Part shown: positions 1 to 8,530 of the stretch, one piece after another
How the letters are laid out: each line of letters opens with the position of its first letter
Numbering within the stretch: the stretch's first letter is position 1
Assembly: GCF_036421855.1 (NCBI RefSeq)
Contig: NZ_JAZGOK010000005.1
Length of the DNA: 64,000 nucleotides
Source of the DNA: Georgenia_B sunbinii
Lineage (GTDB): Bacteria > Actinomycetota > Actinomycetes > Actinomycetales > Actinomycetaceae
Direction: 5' to 3' (one strand)
Notes under the pieces: generated by a model
The model's database searches: none
What the model was told of the DNA's origin: nothing
The model's input: only the letters and a program-made list of their open reading frames with translations
Position numbers and translations under genes: made by a program

Positions 1-373
1 CCCGGAGTTGCTCGCACGAACAGTCTAGGGCGGCAAGATACCGAATGGTCTGCCATTTACGGCCGGCCTCAGACCTGAGTGGGTTCAGGGTGGGCCGTTG
101 AGCTCTGCCTCCGCGGTGTGACGTTCACCGGACCGTCGGCCGCCCTCGAGGGGCGGCCACCGTGGGCGCGGTCCATCGTCGGCGAGGTCGTCAACCCGAT
201 CGCGGAGTCGTAGCCGCGCTTGATCACGGTGCTGGTCACTGTGAAGTACACGACGTACTCGAAGTACATGACGCATTTGGCTGGAAAGGCCGATGCGCAG
301 GCCGGCAGCAAGATCGACTAAACGCCGAGCAGCGGTCAGGTCTCGTCGCCCCACGGAGTGTCTTGATGGGCTT

Positions 374-729
374 TCAGGAACCGCGCCATCCGCGGCCACG
401 GAACTCGTCGATGCTCCAGCGAACGGCGATCGGCAGCAAGAAGAGGCCGAACACGCCAATGGTGTAGGCGATACCGAGGGGGTAGCCGGTGCCCTCGCCG
501 AAGGCGCTGCCCATGCAGGTGCCCAGCATGAGCGTGGGGCTCCTACCGCGACCGCAACGATGGACCACCAGATCAGCACCACCACGGAGCGGCCATCGTC
601 CCCTGGCCATTGCGGTCCCTCACGGAAGTCACTCGGGGTGGGCCGCGGGAGGTCCTCACGGTGACCCCGTTGTGCGGTCTTAACTCCGCCGAACAGCGAG
701 TACCCCAGGACGGCCGCGACGGCGAGCAC
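374..729 (-). pseudogene. Frameshifted small membrane protein remnant
   Basis: Two minus-strand frames together read as one small membrane protein. Positions 729 to about 540 encode a start with a hydrophobic stretch (VLGYSLFGGV) and a second helix (VVVLIWWSIVAVAVG). A one-base frame change near 535-545 then continues into MLGTCMGSAFGEG, a third helix (IAYTIGVFGLFLLPIAV) and a charged end, stopping at 374. Just upstream, positions about 861-760 encode another short helix ending in MLTEWL and a stop. I do not recognise the family. It is either a decayed gene or a sequencing indel. The rest of 1-1000 has only short, inconsistent frames. Confidence 0.4.
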
Positions 730-974
730 GGCAAGGCTCGCTACGCCGTGAGGACCGGCTTAGAGCCACTCGGTCAGCATCCCCGCTAAGAGCGCTGCGC
801 CGGTCAGCACGAGCGCTGCGACCGCGGGGCGCGGCGGCGGCGACGCGCCACGGCCGCCGCCCACGGAGCGAGCAAGACTCTGGGTGAGAAAACATCAGTG
901 TCGCCCGAGGGGGCAGGTGCTCGCCGTCTGCCCTCGCTATCCGTGGCGGGGCCGCGGACCGCACCCTCAACTAA

Positions 975-1049
975 GGCAGGGTCACCCACACCACTCTCGT
1001 CGGTGACTGGAACGGAGACGGCACCGACACCCTCGGCGTCCGCCGCTGA
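975..1049 (+). pseudogene. C-terminal scrap of an FG-GAP/VCBS repeat protein
   Basis: Twenty-four codons between an in-frame TAA (972-974) and a TGA (1047-1049) read GRVTHTTLVGDWNGDG followed by TDTLGVRR. This is the typical Ca-binding FG-GAP/VCBS repeat signature (GDWNGDGTDTLGV). No start and no longer frame exists, so this is the tail of a lost secreted beta-propeller-type protein. The hairpin at 1058-1098 probably served as its terminator. Confidence 0.5.
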
Positions 1050-1057
1050 GGACTCGC

Positions 1058-1098
1058 GCGGGGCGGGGTCCGGCGTTCTTCGTCCAACCCCGCCCCGC
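1058..1098. terminator. Hairpin terminator between convergent ends
   Basis: A perfect 12-bp stem, GCGGGGCGGGGT at 1058-1069 and ACCCCGCCCCGC at 1087-1098, encloses a 17-nt loop. It lies 5 bp beyond the GH43 stop at 1103 on the minus strand and just after the plus-strand FG-GAP remnant, so it can act in both directions. There is no U-tract, as is common in high-GC genomes. Confidence 0.6.
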
Positions 1099-1102
1099 AC
1101 GG

Positions 1103-3394
1103 TCACCGAGTTCGGTAGAACCTCACGTAGTCGAACTCCGCGACCGTCTCAGGCGTGTCCCCTCCCCCGGTATAGAGCCCGACCCGAGCGTCAGACCCGG
1201 CCGGCATCGTCCACGTCGCACCCCACCACCAGGAATCCCCGTCAGTCGAGATCGCGGACCTGTACAGGTGCTCCCCCGCCCGGTTGGTGGTGTGGTGGAT
1301 CCGCAGCCACATGGTGTCGGCCACCGGGCCGCTCGTGTGGCCGCCCCAGGAAAGGAAGCCGTCCTGCAGCACCTCCTTGCCGAACTCGGCCTGCCGCGTG
1401 TTCCAGATCGCGACCTGCCCGAGGCGCAAGAAGTTGTCGTCGGCGGCGTAGACTATGAGGCCCGCCTGCTGGAAGTTGCGCACCTCCGTCTCGCCGAGGT
1501 CGAGGGTCAGCCTCGTCTCGACGATCCAGTCACCCGCCGGCGGCTCGCGCAGCAGCACTCCGCCGCTGCCACCGGGCCCCACCAGGTCGACGGCGTCCAC
1601 CGGCCAGAGCAGCCGACCGTCCTCGACCGTGGCGTCGGAGTCCTCCCGGACCCACTCCCAGCCAGACAGGTCGCCGTCGAACTCCTCAGCGACGAGCAGC
1701 CGCCCGGTTCGCGGCTCGCGCACCATCCGCTCCACCGGGTCGTGCGCCTCGTTCACCGACAAGTTGTCGATGTCCACCCCGCGACCCACGAGCTCCACCG
1801 GCCGGGACTTGAGCACCCCGTTCCGGACGTCGAGCGACACCTCGGCAATGACGTCACCGAGCCGGGACTCACTGAGCCGGGCGACCACCTCACCGTCGTC
1901 GGCGTGGACCGACAGCGCCGTCCACTCCGCGAGGTCGTACTCCGCCGGGATGGCCACCCCCGCGCCCTCGCCGTGCCTTCCGTGCTCGTACTCGACGCTC
2001 AGCTCCCGTGATCTCGGGTCCACAGTCACGGTGACGCCGTTGCGCCCGGCCGCGGCGAGCCGCACCTCGAGCGGCGAACGCTCGGTGCGCAGGTCGAGGT
2101 CGATGTGCACGTCCTTGGGAGCCGACCGCTTGGTCCACGCCTCGCCCCGCAGCACCACGTGGTCCCCGGACTGCTCGTCGACATCGGACCGGAACGCGCC
2201 ACGCAGCGCGTGACCCTCGGCCGGGTCGTCGATCGTCAGGCCGAGCAGCGTGCCGGTCACCGGCGCCGGCTGCCGTCCCTCGCTGGGACCGGCACCCGCC
2301 CGAGTCACCGGCCAGCCGTCGATCCAGTCCAGCCGGTCCATCAGCGTGGGCCGGCGGTTGATCCCGCCGGGCTCGCTCAGCCACGGGTCGTTGCGGTCGA
2401 TCGCGTGGTAGAGGATCCAGTCCTGGCCGGCCAGGTCACTCACCACCGTGTGGTGCCCGGCCCCGATCCACCGGTTGCCGTTCTGCACCAGCACCTGCGT
2501 CCCGCCCGGCCGGGTGTCCAGCAACGACACCCCCTCGTGGTCGACGAACGGTCCCAGCGGGCTCTCCGACCGGCCGGCGAACACGCTGTACCCGGTGGAC
2601 GGACCGGCGCAGCAGTTCGCCGAGGACGCCATCAGGTAGTAGTAGCCGTCGCGCTTCATGACGAAGGCGCCCTCGAACTTGTCGTTGATGGCCACCTGCG
2701 TCGCCTCGCCAACCGCCACCAGGCCGGTCTCGTCGAGCTCGCTGACCCACAGCCCGCCGTAGTAGCTGCCGTAGTAGAGGTACCGGCTGCCGTCGTCGTC
2801 GGCGAGCATCGAGGGGTCGAAGGTCCAGAAGAAGCCGCCGCCGTCGGGCCGCGGCGGGACCACCGGCGCGTCGGTCGGCGTCCACGGACCTGCCGGGGTC
2901 GGCGCCGTCGCCGCCCCGATGGCCGAGTCGTCGCCCTCGTTCAGCGTCGTGTCGGTCACCGTGTAGTACAGGACGTACTGGCCGTCGACGTAGCGGATGT
3001 CCGGCGCCCAGAAGAACGACGTCTCCGTCGCCCACTCCGGGCGGTTGGTGTCGTCGAAGATGGTGCCGAGGTAGTCCCAGTCGACCATGTCGGTGGACCG
3101 GGCCACGTGCATGAGCCCGAACTCGCCGCCCTCGACCAGCGGGTCGGAGGTGGCGTAGAGGTACCAGTAGCCGTCCTTGCCGCGGATGATCGCCGGATCC
3201 GCGTAGGTGTCGGCGAAGTCCGCGGTGATCGGGTTGGTGTAGGTCTGCTGCCGGTGATGATCCGGCTGGTTGCCGTGCGCGGCGGCCGGCGCCGCTGCGG
3301 TGACCGCCGTGGCCAGCGCGGTCACGCCAAGCGCGAGGGCCGCGAGCGCGGCGGTGAGCCGGCGGGCGGGGCGGATGGAGACGTCGTTGTTCAT
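1103..3394 (-). CDS. Secreted glycoside hydrolase family 43 (arabinosidase/arabinanase-like) with C-terminal beta-sandwich
   Basis: This 763-residue protein has a signal peptide (about 1-40, ending AAPAAAHG). A GH43 five-blade propeller follows (about 52-360): the catalytic base region is TYADPAIIRGKDGYWYLYAT, the pKa-modulating Asp is in FDPSMLADDDG, and the acid Glu is likely in the FEGAF strand. The middle part resembles the extra domain of exo-acting GH43 enzymes. The last about 200 residues (from LLVAEEFDGDLSGWEW) form a concanavalin-like/DUF1349-type domain. The start is supported by GGAAGG five bases before ATG. It is the last gene of the operon that begins at 7665, and a hairpin terminator follows it. 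Family knowledge points to arabinan or arabinoxylan side-chain hydrolysis outside the cell. The exact substrate is not readable. Confidence 0.88.
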   Translation of the reverse strand: MNNDVSIRPARRLTAALAALALGVTALATAVTAAAPAAAHGNQPDHHRQQTYTNPITADFADTYADPAIIRGKDGYWYLYATSDPLVEGGEFGLMHVARSTDMVDWDYLGTIFDDTNRPEWATETSFFWAPDIRYVDGQYVLYYTVTDTTLNEGDDSAIGAATAPTPAGPWTPTDAPVVPPRPDGGGFFWTFDPSMLADDDGSRYLYYGSYYGGLWVSELDETGLVAVGEATQVAINDKFEGAFVMKRDGYYYLMASSANCCAGPSTGYSVFAGRSESPLGPFVDHEGVSLLDTRPGGTQVLVQNGNRWIGAGHHTVVSDLAGQDWILYHAIDRNDPWLSEPGGINRRPTLMDRLDWIDGWPVTRAGAGPSEGRQPAPVTGTLLGLTIDDPAEGHALRGAFRSDVDEQSGDHVVLRGEAWTKRSAPKDVHIDLDLRTERSPLEVRLAAAGRNGVTVTVDPRSRELSVEYEHGRHGEGAGVAIPAEYDLAEWTALSVHADDGEVVARLSESRLGDVIAEVSLDVRNGVLKSRPVELVGRGVDIDNLSVNEAHDPVERMVREPRTGRLLVAEEFDGDLSGWEWVREDSDATVEDGRLLWPVDAVDLVGPGGSGGVLLREPPAGDWIVETRLTLDLGETEVRNFQQAGLIVYAADDNFLRLGQVAIWNTRQAEFGKEVLQDGFLSWGGHTSGPVADTMWLRIHHTTNRAGEHLYRSAISTDGDSWWWGATWTMPAGSDARVGLYTGGGDTPETVAEFDYVRFYRTR

Positions 3395-3480
3395 CGCTGC
3401 CTTCCGAAGAGTCGTTCCTCAGACGGCGGGCAGCTGCGCCCGCCCCCTGCTGGTCGCTGCGCCCTCCCCCTTCCTCTTCG

Positions 3481-4491
3481 TTACGGCAGGACCACGCTCG
3501 GCCGGCCGCCGGTCCAGTCCAGCGGCAGCACGTTGACGCCCCGGAACGAGGTGTCGCCGTACCAGGAGTGGAAGACCAGCTGATCGACGCCGTCGGGCCC
3601 GGTGGCCACGTCCTGCCCGCCCGGCCCGATGAACCGGCCGTCGGAGTCCTCGGTGGTGAGCAGCGGGCCGTCGGCCTTCGCATAGGGTCCCGTCACGGCG
3701 GAAGCCGTGGCGTACCCGATGGCGTACGCCGGGCCGCCGTAGTCGTTGGCGGAGTACATGAGCACGTAGCTGCCGTCCCGCTCCACCAGCGTGGGTGCCT
3801 CGATGAGGTTGCCCTCCCACGGCTGGTCCTGCTTGATCAGCGGCACCGGCTCCCCCGCGAGCGCCAGCCCGTCCTCCCGCAGCGGCGCGAGGTAGAGCCA
3901 GGTGTCGAACCCGCAGCAGTTGCCGTCGTTCTTCCACAGCAGGTAGAGCGTGCCGTCGTCGTCGCGGAAGGTGGACGCGTCGATCGCGCCGCCCTCGTCC
4001 TCCGGGCACACCAGCATCTCTTCGCCCGCCACCTCGAACGGTCCCTCCGGGCTGTCCGACGTCGCCACCCCGATGCACTGCAGCGTGGGCTCGAAGTTTG
4101 TCGCGGTGAAGTACAGCGCGTACGTGCCGTCCGCCAGCGCGGTGACCTCCGGCGCCCAGGTCTTGCCCGGGATCACCCACGACGGCAGCTGCGGCAGCGC
4201 GTCGTCGAGCACCTCCCAGCTCACCAGGTCGGTGGACCGCGCCACCCGGACGTTGCGCAGGCTCCCGTTGGTGCCGTAGACGTAGTAGACGCCGTCCACC
4301 GCGAGCACGTCCGGGTCGGGGAAGTCGTCGTTGATCACCGGGTTGGTGTCCGGCGGCGGCTGCGCCACGGCGGTGGCGGACGACGACGGCGCCACGCCCG
4401 CGCCGTCGTCGTCCGCTTCACCGCCCGAGCCACAGCCGGCGAGCACGACGGCGCAGGCGAGCGCCGTCGTCGTCGTGATCCGCCGCCGCAC
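3481..4491 (-). CDS. GH43 glycoside hydrolase lipoprotein
   Basis: A 336-residue GH43 enzyme carrying a lipoprotein signal (LACAVVLAGC, acylated Cys near 19), so it is predicted to be anchored on the outer face of the membrane. Propeller motifs are FPDPDVLAVDGVYYVYGT (catalytic Asp), IDASTFRDDDGTLYLLWK (second Asp) and LIEAPTLVERDGSYVLMYS (probable acid Glu). It is single-domain, unlike its 763-residue neighbour. GTG at 4491 lies 3 bp after the stop of the permease gene, which indicates translational coupling. It probably trims arabino-oligosaccharides before uptake by the adjacent ABC transporter. Alpha-arabinofuranosidase and beta-xylosidase activity cannot be told apart. Confidence 0.87.
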   Translation of the reverse strand: MRRRITTTTALACAVVLAGCGSGGEADDDGAGVAPSSSATAVAQPPPDTNPVINDDFPDPDVLAVDGVYYVYGTNGSLRNVRVARSTDLVSWEVLDDALPQLPSWVIPGKTWAPEVTALADGTYALYFTATNFEPTLQCIGVATSDSPEGPFEVAGEEMLVCPEDEGGAIDASTFRDDDGTLYLLWKNDGNCCGFDTWLYLAPLREDGLALAGEPVPLIKQDQPWEGNLIEAPTLVERDGSYVLMYSANDYGGPAYAIGYATASAVTGPYAKADGPLLTTEDSDGRFIGPGGQDVATGPDGVDQLVFHSWYGDTSFRGVNVLPLDWTGGRPSVVLP

Positions 4492-4494
4492 CCG

Positions 4495-5373
4495 CTACCC
4501 CTTGAGGCCGGAGCGCGAGACGCCCTCGATGATGTACCGCTGCAGGAACACGTACAGCGCGAGCACCGGCACGCTGGCGATCACCGCGCCGGCCATCAGC
4601 AGGTCGTAGCGGACCGCGTTGGCGGTCTGCAGGGTGGACAGCCCGGCCGGCAGCGTCTGCATCTCCGGGCTGAACAGCACGTACACCGGCCACAGGAAGT
4701 CGTTCCAGTTGGTGAGGAACGCCAGCAGCGCGAGCGTCGCCAGCGCCGGCCGGGCCAGCGGCAGCGCCACCTTGATGAACGCCTGCCACTGGTTGGCGCC
4801 GTCGAGCCGGGCCGCCTCCTCCAGCTCGCCGGGCAGGCTGATGAAGAACTGCCGCATGAAGAACACCCCGAACGCTGACGCCGCGGTGGGCACGATGATC
4901 GCCGCCAGCGTGTTCAGCCAGGACAGCTCCCCCACGATGAGGTAGTTCGGGATGATGAGGATGACCGGCGGCACGAACAGCGTCGCCACCACCGCGCCGA
5001 ACACCAGGTTGCGGCCGCGGAACCGCATCCGGGCGAGCGCGAAGCCGGCCAGCGTCGACGTCGTCACCACCAGCGCCGCGTTCGCCGCCGCGGCCATCAG
5101 CGAGTTGGCGAACCACCGCAGCACCGGCGTGCCGCGGGTACCGAGGATCTGCTCGTAGGCCTCGGTGGTGGGCGGGTCGGGGAGCCACGTCGGCGGGAAG
5201 CCGGTGGCCACGCCGCGCGTCTTGAACGACGTCACCACCATGTAGATGAGCGGGCTGACGAACAGCAGCGCGAGCAGCCCGAGGACCACGTACCGCACGA
5301 CGACGCGGCCGGTGCTCCGGCGTCGGGCGGCGGTGTGCGCCTGCGCCTGGGCGGGGGTGATGGTCGAGGTCAT
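4495..5373 (-). CDS. CUT1 sugar ABC transporter permease (MalG/GanQ-like)
   Basis: A permease with six predicted membrane helices and the EAA-type loop that contacts the ATPase (ELEEAARLDGANQWQAFIKVALPLARP). I place the start at ATG 5373 because GGAAGG precedes it by seven bases and it sits 1 bp after the stop of the first permease; a GTG 18 bp upstream is also in frame. It forms the inner-membrane channel together with the neighbouring permease. No ATP-binding subunit is encoded here, so a shared MsiK-type ATPase elsewhere is likely, as is usual for actinobacterial CUT1 systems. Confidence 0.9.
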   Translation of the reverse strand: MTSTITPAQAQAHTAARRRSTGRVVVRYVVLGLLALLFVSPLIYMVVTSFKTRGVATGFPPTWLPDPPTTEAYEQILGTRGTPVLRWFANSLMAAAANAALVVTTSTLAGFALARMRFRGRNLVFGAVVATLFVPPVILIIPNYLIVGELSWLNTLAAIIVPTAASAFGVFFMRQFFISLPGELEEAARLDGANQWQAFIKVALPLARPALATLALLAFLTNWNDFLWPVYVLFSPEMQTLPAGLSTLQTANAVRYDLLMAGAVIASVPVLALYVFLQRYIIEGVSRSGLKG

Positions 5374-5374
5374 G

Positions 5375-6322
5375 TCAGCCCTTCCGCTCACGGAACAGCC
5401 AGAAGATCACCAGGCTGAGCACCATGAGGGCGGCGGTGAGGATGTAGCTCATCGCCGCGGCGGTGCCCATCTGGTAGTTGCGCAGCCCGGTCTCGGCGAT
5501 CTGGTAGATCGCGGTGCGGGTCTCGCGGCCGGGCCCGCCCTGGGTCATCAGGTAGGACTGCCCGAACATGTTGGCCGACGCGATGATGGTGATCGTGGTG
5601 ATGAAGGCGAGCACCGGGCGCAGGCCGGGAATGGTCACGTGGCGGAACTGGTGCCACTTGTTGGCGCCGTCCACCCGGGCCGCCTCGTACAGCTCACCGG
5701 GGATGTCCTGCAGCGCGGCGAGGTAGATGACCGCGTTGAAGCCCAGCGTCCACCACACCGTCACCCCCACCAGGCTCACCCACACCGCCGGGCTGGAGGT
5801 GAGCCACGGGACGTCGTCCGGCAGCCCCAGCAGCCCGAGGTAGTAGTTGACCAGCCCGATGTTGTTGTCCAGCAGGTAGCGCCACAGCACCGAGACGACG
5901 GCGACGCCGAGCACGTACGGCGCGAAGTACACCGCCCGGAAGAAGTTCCGGCCCTTGAACTTCATGTTCATGATGAGCGCCACGCCCAGCGGCACCACCA
6001 GCAGGAACGGCACGCTGAACACCGTGAAGATGCCGGTGGCCTGCATCGCGTCCCAGAACTGCGACGCGGTGATGGAGCCGGACTCGAACAGCCGGGAGTA
6101 GTTCTCCAGGCCGACGAACGGCTTGCCCGGCAGCGTGTAGTCCCAGCGGTGCAGGCTGATCCAGGCGCCCAGCACGATCGGCGCGACGACGAAGGCGAGG
6201 AACAGCACCAGGTAGGGGGCGAGGAAGAGCCACGGCGTCGCCTTGCCGTGCACCGGGATCTGCCCCCGTGGCCCCTCCTCGAGCCCCTCCTCGCTGCGAG
6301 GAGGGGCCACCGCGGTGGTCAT
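5375..6322 (-). CDS. CUT1 sugar ABC transporter permease (MalF-like)
   Basis: A 315-residue first permease of the operon. The N-terminal 30 residues are cytosolic, followed by helices starting at TPWLFLAPYLVLFLAFVV. The EAA loop is GELYEAARVDGANKWHQFRHVTIPGLRP. It starts 2 bp after the binding-protein stop and ends 1 bp before the next permease start, so the three transport genes form one transcription unit. Substrate specificity resides in the binding protein; the GH43 neighbours suggest arabino- or xylo-oligosaccharides. Confidence 0.9.
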   Translation of the reverse strand: MTTAVAPPRSEEGLEEGPRGQIPVHGKATPWLFLAPYLVLFLAFVVAPIVLGAWISLHRWDYTLPGKPFVGLENYSRLFESGSITASQFWDAMQATGIFTVFSVPFLLVVPLGVALIMNMKFKGRNFFRAVYFAPYVLGVAVVSVLWRYLLDNNIGLVNYYLGLLGLPDDVPWLTSSPAVWVSLVGVTVWWTLGFNAVIYLAALQDIPGELYEAARVDGANKWHQFRHVTIPGLRPVLAFITTITIIASANMFGQSYLMTQGGPGRETRTAIYQIAETGLRNYQMGTAAAMSYILTAALMVLSLVIFWLFRERKG

Positions 6323-6324
6323 CG

Positions 6325-7665
6325 CTAGCCCCCGAAGCTCTCGAGGTTCTCCTCCATGAGGTTGGTGGCCTGCTCGGCCGCGGTCCCCAGCGCGGCGGCC
6401 GGGTCCTCGTTGCCGAGCACCGCATTGGCGATCGCCGGCTCCAGCGCCTCGGTCTGCACGCCACCGACGCCGGGCACCGGCGGCAGGAAGCGCATCGTCT
6501 CGATCTGCTCGGCGATGACCTGCTGCGGCACGCCGTCCAGCACGCCGCTGTCACGCACCGACAGCCGCGCCGGGATCATCCCGGAGCCCGCCCAGGCGCC
6601 GGACTGCTCGGACATCCAGGCGATGAACACCTGCGCCGCGGCGGCGGTGTTCTCGTCCTCGGTGGCCTGGCTGGTCATGAAGAAGTGGTGGGAGTTGGCC
6701 CAGACGGCGTCGTCGTCGCCGATGGTGGGGATCGGCGCGATGCCGTAGGGCGCCTCCTCCGCCTCGAGGTCGTTGATCTGCCAGATGCCGTCCCAGGTGA
6801 TCGAGTTCTCGCCGTTCTTGAAGGCGACGTACTGCGAGTCCGGGGCGACGTCGTTGGGGCTGTAGCCCTCCTCGATGATCGACCGCTGCCACTCGAGCGC
6901 TTCGACGCCCTCGGCGGAGTCGTACATCGCGGCGGAGCCGTCCTCGGCGTAGATCTCGCCGCCGTTCTGCCAAGTGAGGGAGAGCCACATGAGGTGGCTG
7001 GGCCACACCTGCGGCATCCAGAACGGCTGCTCGAAGCCGGCCTCCTGCAGCGCGTCGAGCGCCGCCATGAAGGACGCCTCGTCGGTGGGCGGCTCGGTGA
7101 TGCCCGCCTCCTCGAAGTGCTCGGTGTTGTAGTACATCGCCAGCGAGTGGACGTCGAGCGGGATGCCGTAGCGCTGGTCCTGGTAGATGCCGGCGTCCCA
7201 GATCTCCTCGGTGAAGTCCTCGGCGGTGAGCTCGAGGGTCTCGGCGAGGCTATCGAGCGGGACGATGACGTTGCGGGCGGCCATGGTGGCCAGCTGGTCG
7301 AGGTGCATGACCCCCACCTCGGGGCCCTCGCCCTGGGTGATCGCGGCAGGCAGCCGCTGGTAGAAGTCGCCCCACTCGATGGTGTTGGGGACGATGCTGA
7401 TGTTCTCGTGCTCCTCGTTGAACTGGTCGACGAGGTCCTGCATGAACGGCCCGTCACCGCCGGTGAAGCCGTTCCAGTACGCCAGCTCCACCTCCGGCCC
7501 GGTGTACTCGCCGGTGAACTCCGGCGCCTCGGTGTCGCCACCGCCCGCCGCTTCCTCCGGGGTCTGGCCGCCGCCGCAGGCCGCCAGCCCGAGCGCGCCG
7601 ACCGCGGTGGCGGCCACGGCTACTCGCATCCTGCCTGCACGACCCGTTATCCGTGTGCTTCTCAT
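6325..7665 (-). CDS. Extracellular sugar-binding lipoprotein (CUT1 family)
   Basis: A 446-residue solute-binding protein with a lipobox (GALGLAAC, Cys at about 30), an acidic linker, then the SBP_bac_1 fold (VELAYWNGFTGGDGPFMQDLVDQFN). It captures oligosaccharides for the two permeases downstream. The start is uncertain: ATG 7665 has no clear ribosome binding site, and ATG 7629 would shorten the n-region to MRVAVAA. Its upstream side runs directly into a truncated TehA-like gene on the other strand, leaving no room for the LacI-type regulator normally beside such operons. The promoter may therefore be new or lost. Confidence 0.88.
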   Translation of the reverse strand: MRSTRITGRAGRMRVAVAATAVGALGLAACGGGQTPEEAAGGGDTEAPEFTGEYTGPEVELAYWNGFTGGDGPFMQDLVDQFNEEHENISIVPNTIEWGDFYQRLPAAITQGEGPEVGVMHLDQLATMAARNVIVPLDSLAETLELTAEDFTEEIWDAGIYQDQRYGIPLDVHSLAMYYNTEHFEEAGITEPPTDEASFMAALDALQEAGFEQPFWMPQVWPSHLMWLSLTWQNGGEIYAEDGSAAMYDSAEGVEALEWQRSIIEEGYSPNDVAPDSQYVAFKNGENSITWDGIWQINDLEAEEAPYGIAPIPTIGDDDAVWANSHHFFMTSQATEDENTAAAAQVFIAWMSEQSGAWAGSGMIPARLSVRDSGVLDGVPQQVIAEQIETMRFLPPVPGVGGVQTEALEPAIANAVLGNEDPAAALGTAAEQATNLMEENLESFGG

Positions 7666-7667
7666 GG

Positions 7668-8095
7668 GTCTTCGTGGCCCTGCGGATGCGCCCGCAGGAC
7701 CTCGAGGGTGCCTGTGCCATCACGGTGCTGGCCGGTGCACGGATCGTCGAGATGGTCGACGCGCCGATGGTGACGGCCACCCGCAGCCTCATCGGAGGCC
7801 TGTCGGTCGTCTTCTGGGCGTTCGCCAACTGGCTCATCCCGGGCCTGGTGGCGGGCGGCTGGTGGCGCCACCGCACCCACCGGGTGCCGCTGAAGTACCA
7901 GGCCACGCTGTGGAGCTTGGTGTTCCCGCTCGGCATGTACGCCGTGGCCGGGATCTACCTGGGGCGACCAACCAGCTCCCGCTCGTAGGAGCCATCGGCA
8001 GCGTCGAGCTGTGGGTCGCCTTCGCGGCCTGGGCGCTCACGATGGTCGCGATGCTCTGGCACCTGGTGCGAACGGTGCTCCTTCGGTCCCGGTGA
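7668..8095 (+). pseudogene. Truncated, frameshifted TehA/SLAC1-family (TDT) transporter
   Basis: The frame from about 7668 to 7970 reads VFVALRMRPQDLEGACAITVL, then helices (GGLSVVFWAFANWLIPGLVAG; PLKYQATLWSLVFPLGMYAVAG). At about 7965-7970 the homology moves to a second frame (ATNQLPLVGAIGSVELWVAF, then AAWALTMVAMLWHLVRT), ending at 8095. This is the C-terminal third of the tellurite-resistance/C4-dicarboxylate transporter family. The N-terminal helices are missing and a frame change is present, so it is a relic. Its 5' break lies within a few bases of the start of the sugar-binding gene, marking a recombination junction. Confidence 0.6.
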
Positions 8096-8186
8096 CGAGC
8101 ACGATCAACCGCAGACAGCCGAGCGCCGCCGTCGCGATGACGGCGGCGTTCGGGCCGGTGACCGGCGGCTCTCGTGCTGCGAAGTG

Positions 8187-8420
8187 TCAGAACGCGGAGG
8201 CCGTGGCCGTGTACCCGGCCTTCTTGACGGCGGCGACGATGTCCTCGACGCTGGCACGCTCGGCGTCGTGATCGACCTCGATGCGCGCGGTGGCGAAGTG
8301 GACCTTGACGGAGTCGACGCCGTCGAGGCGACCGACCTGCTTCTCGATCTTGGTCACGCAGGACGGGCAGCTGAAGCCCTCGGCGCGAAGCATCGTGTGG
8401 GTCATGGTCTGGGCGCTCAT
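8187..8420 (-). CDS. Heavy-metal-associated (HMA) domain protein, metallochaperone
   Basis: A 77-residue protein with the ferredoxin-like HMA fold. The metal site is SCPSC (about residues 18-22), and the end (AAVKKAGYTATASAF) is typical of CopZ/HMA proteins. ATG 8420 is chosen because AAAGGAG precedes it by seven bases. It lies behind the P-type ATPase and oxidoreductase genes on the same strand, but has its own FNR-like site and -10 box at 8470-8513. The ATPase next door has no N-terminal HMA domain, so this protein probably supplies that function in trans. Confidence 0.88.
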   Translation of the reverse strand: MSAQTMTHTMLRAEGFSCPSCVTKIEKQVGRLDGVDSVKVHFATARIEVDHDAERASVEDIVAAVKKAGYTATASAF

Positions 8421-8469
8421 CGTGAGCTCCTTTCGTTGATTCGTCCCCATCGCTGGGCTACTGATCCTC

Positions 8470-8513
8470 AATCTACGGATCGGCGCCGACGACCGCCTTG
8501 ACGTGCGTCAAGG
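8470..8513 (-). promoter_or_regulatory. FNR/CRP-type palindrome with class II -10 box before the HMA gene
   Basis: CCTTGACGTGCGTCAAGG (8496-8513) is a perfect palindrome with 8-bp arms. On the minus strand a TAGATT hexamer occupies 8475-8470. The distance from palindrome centre (8504.5) to the first base of the hexamer is 29.5 bp, which is the spacing of a class II activator site centred at -41.5. TTGAC-N4-GTCAA resembles FNR-family sites (TTGAT-N4-ATCAA). The regulator itself is not in the window. Confidence 0.6.
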
Positions 8514-8530
8514 AGTCGATCCGGCCCAGA

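Noticed and set aside
1..370. Short plus-strand open frames at the left edge
   Set aside because: No start context, no motif, and overlapping frames disagree; left as decayed sequence.
2105..3583. Long plus-strand open frame (492 codons) opposite the GH43 gene
   Set aside because: Composition is Arg/Val/Gly/His-rich antisense shadow with no motif; the minus strand reads a clean GH43.
8496..8513. Reading the TTGAC palindrome as a simple -35 box
   Set aside because: No -10 box lies at 16-18 bp, while a good hexamer lies at the class II activator distance in both copies.
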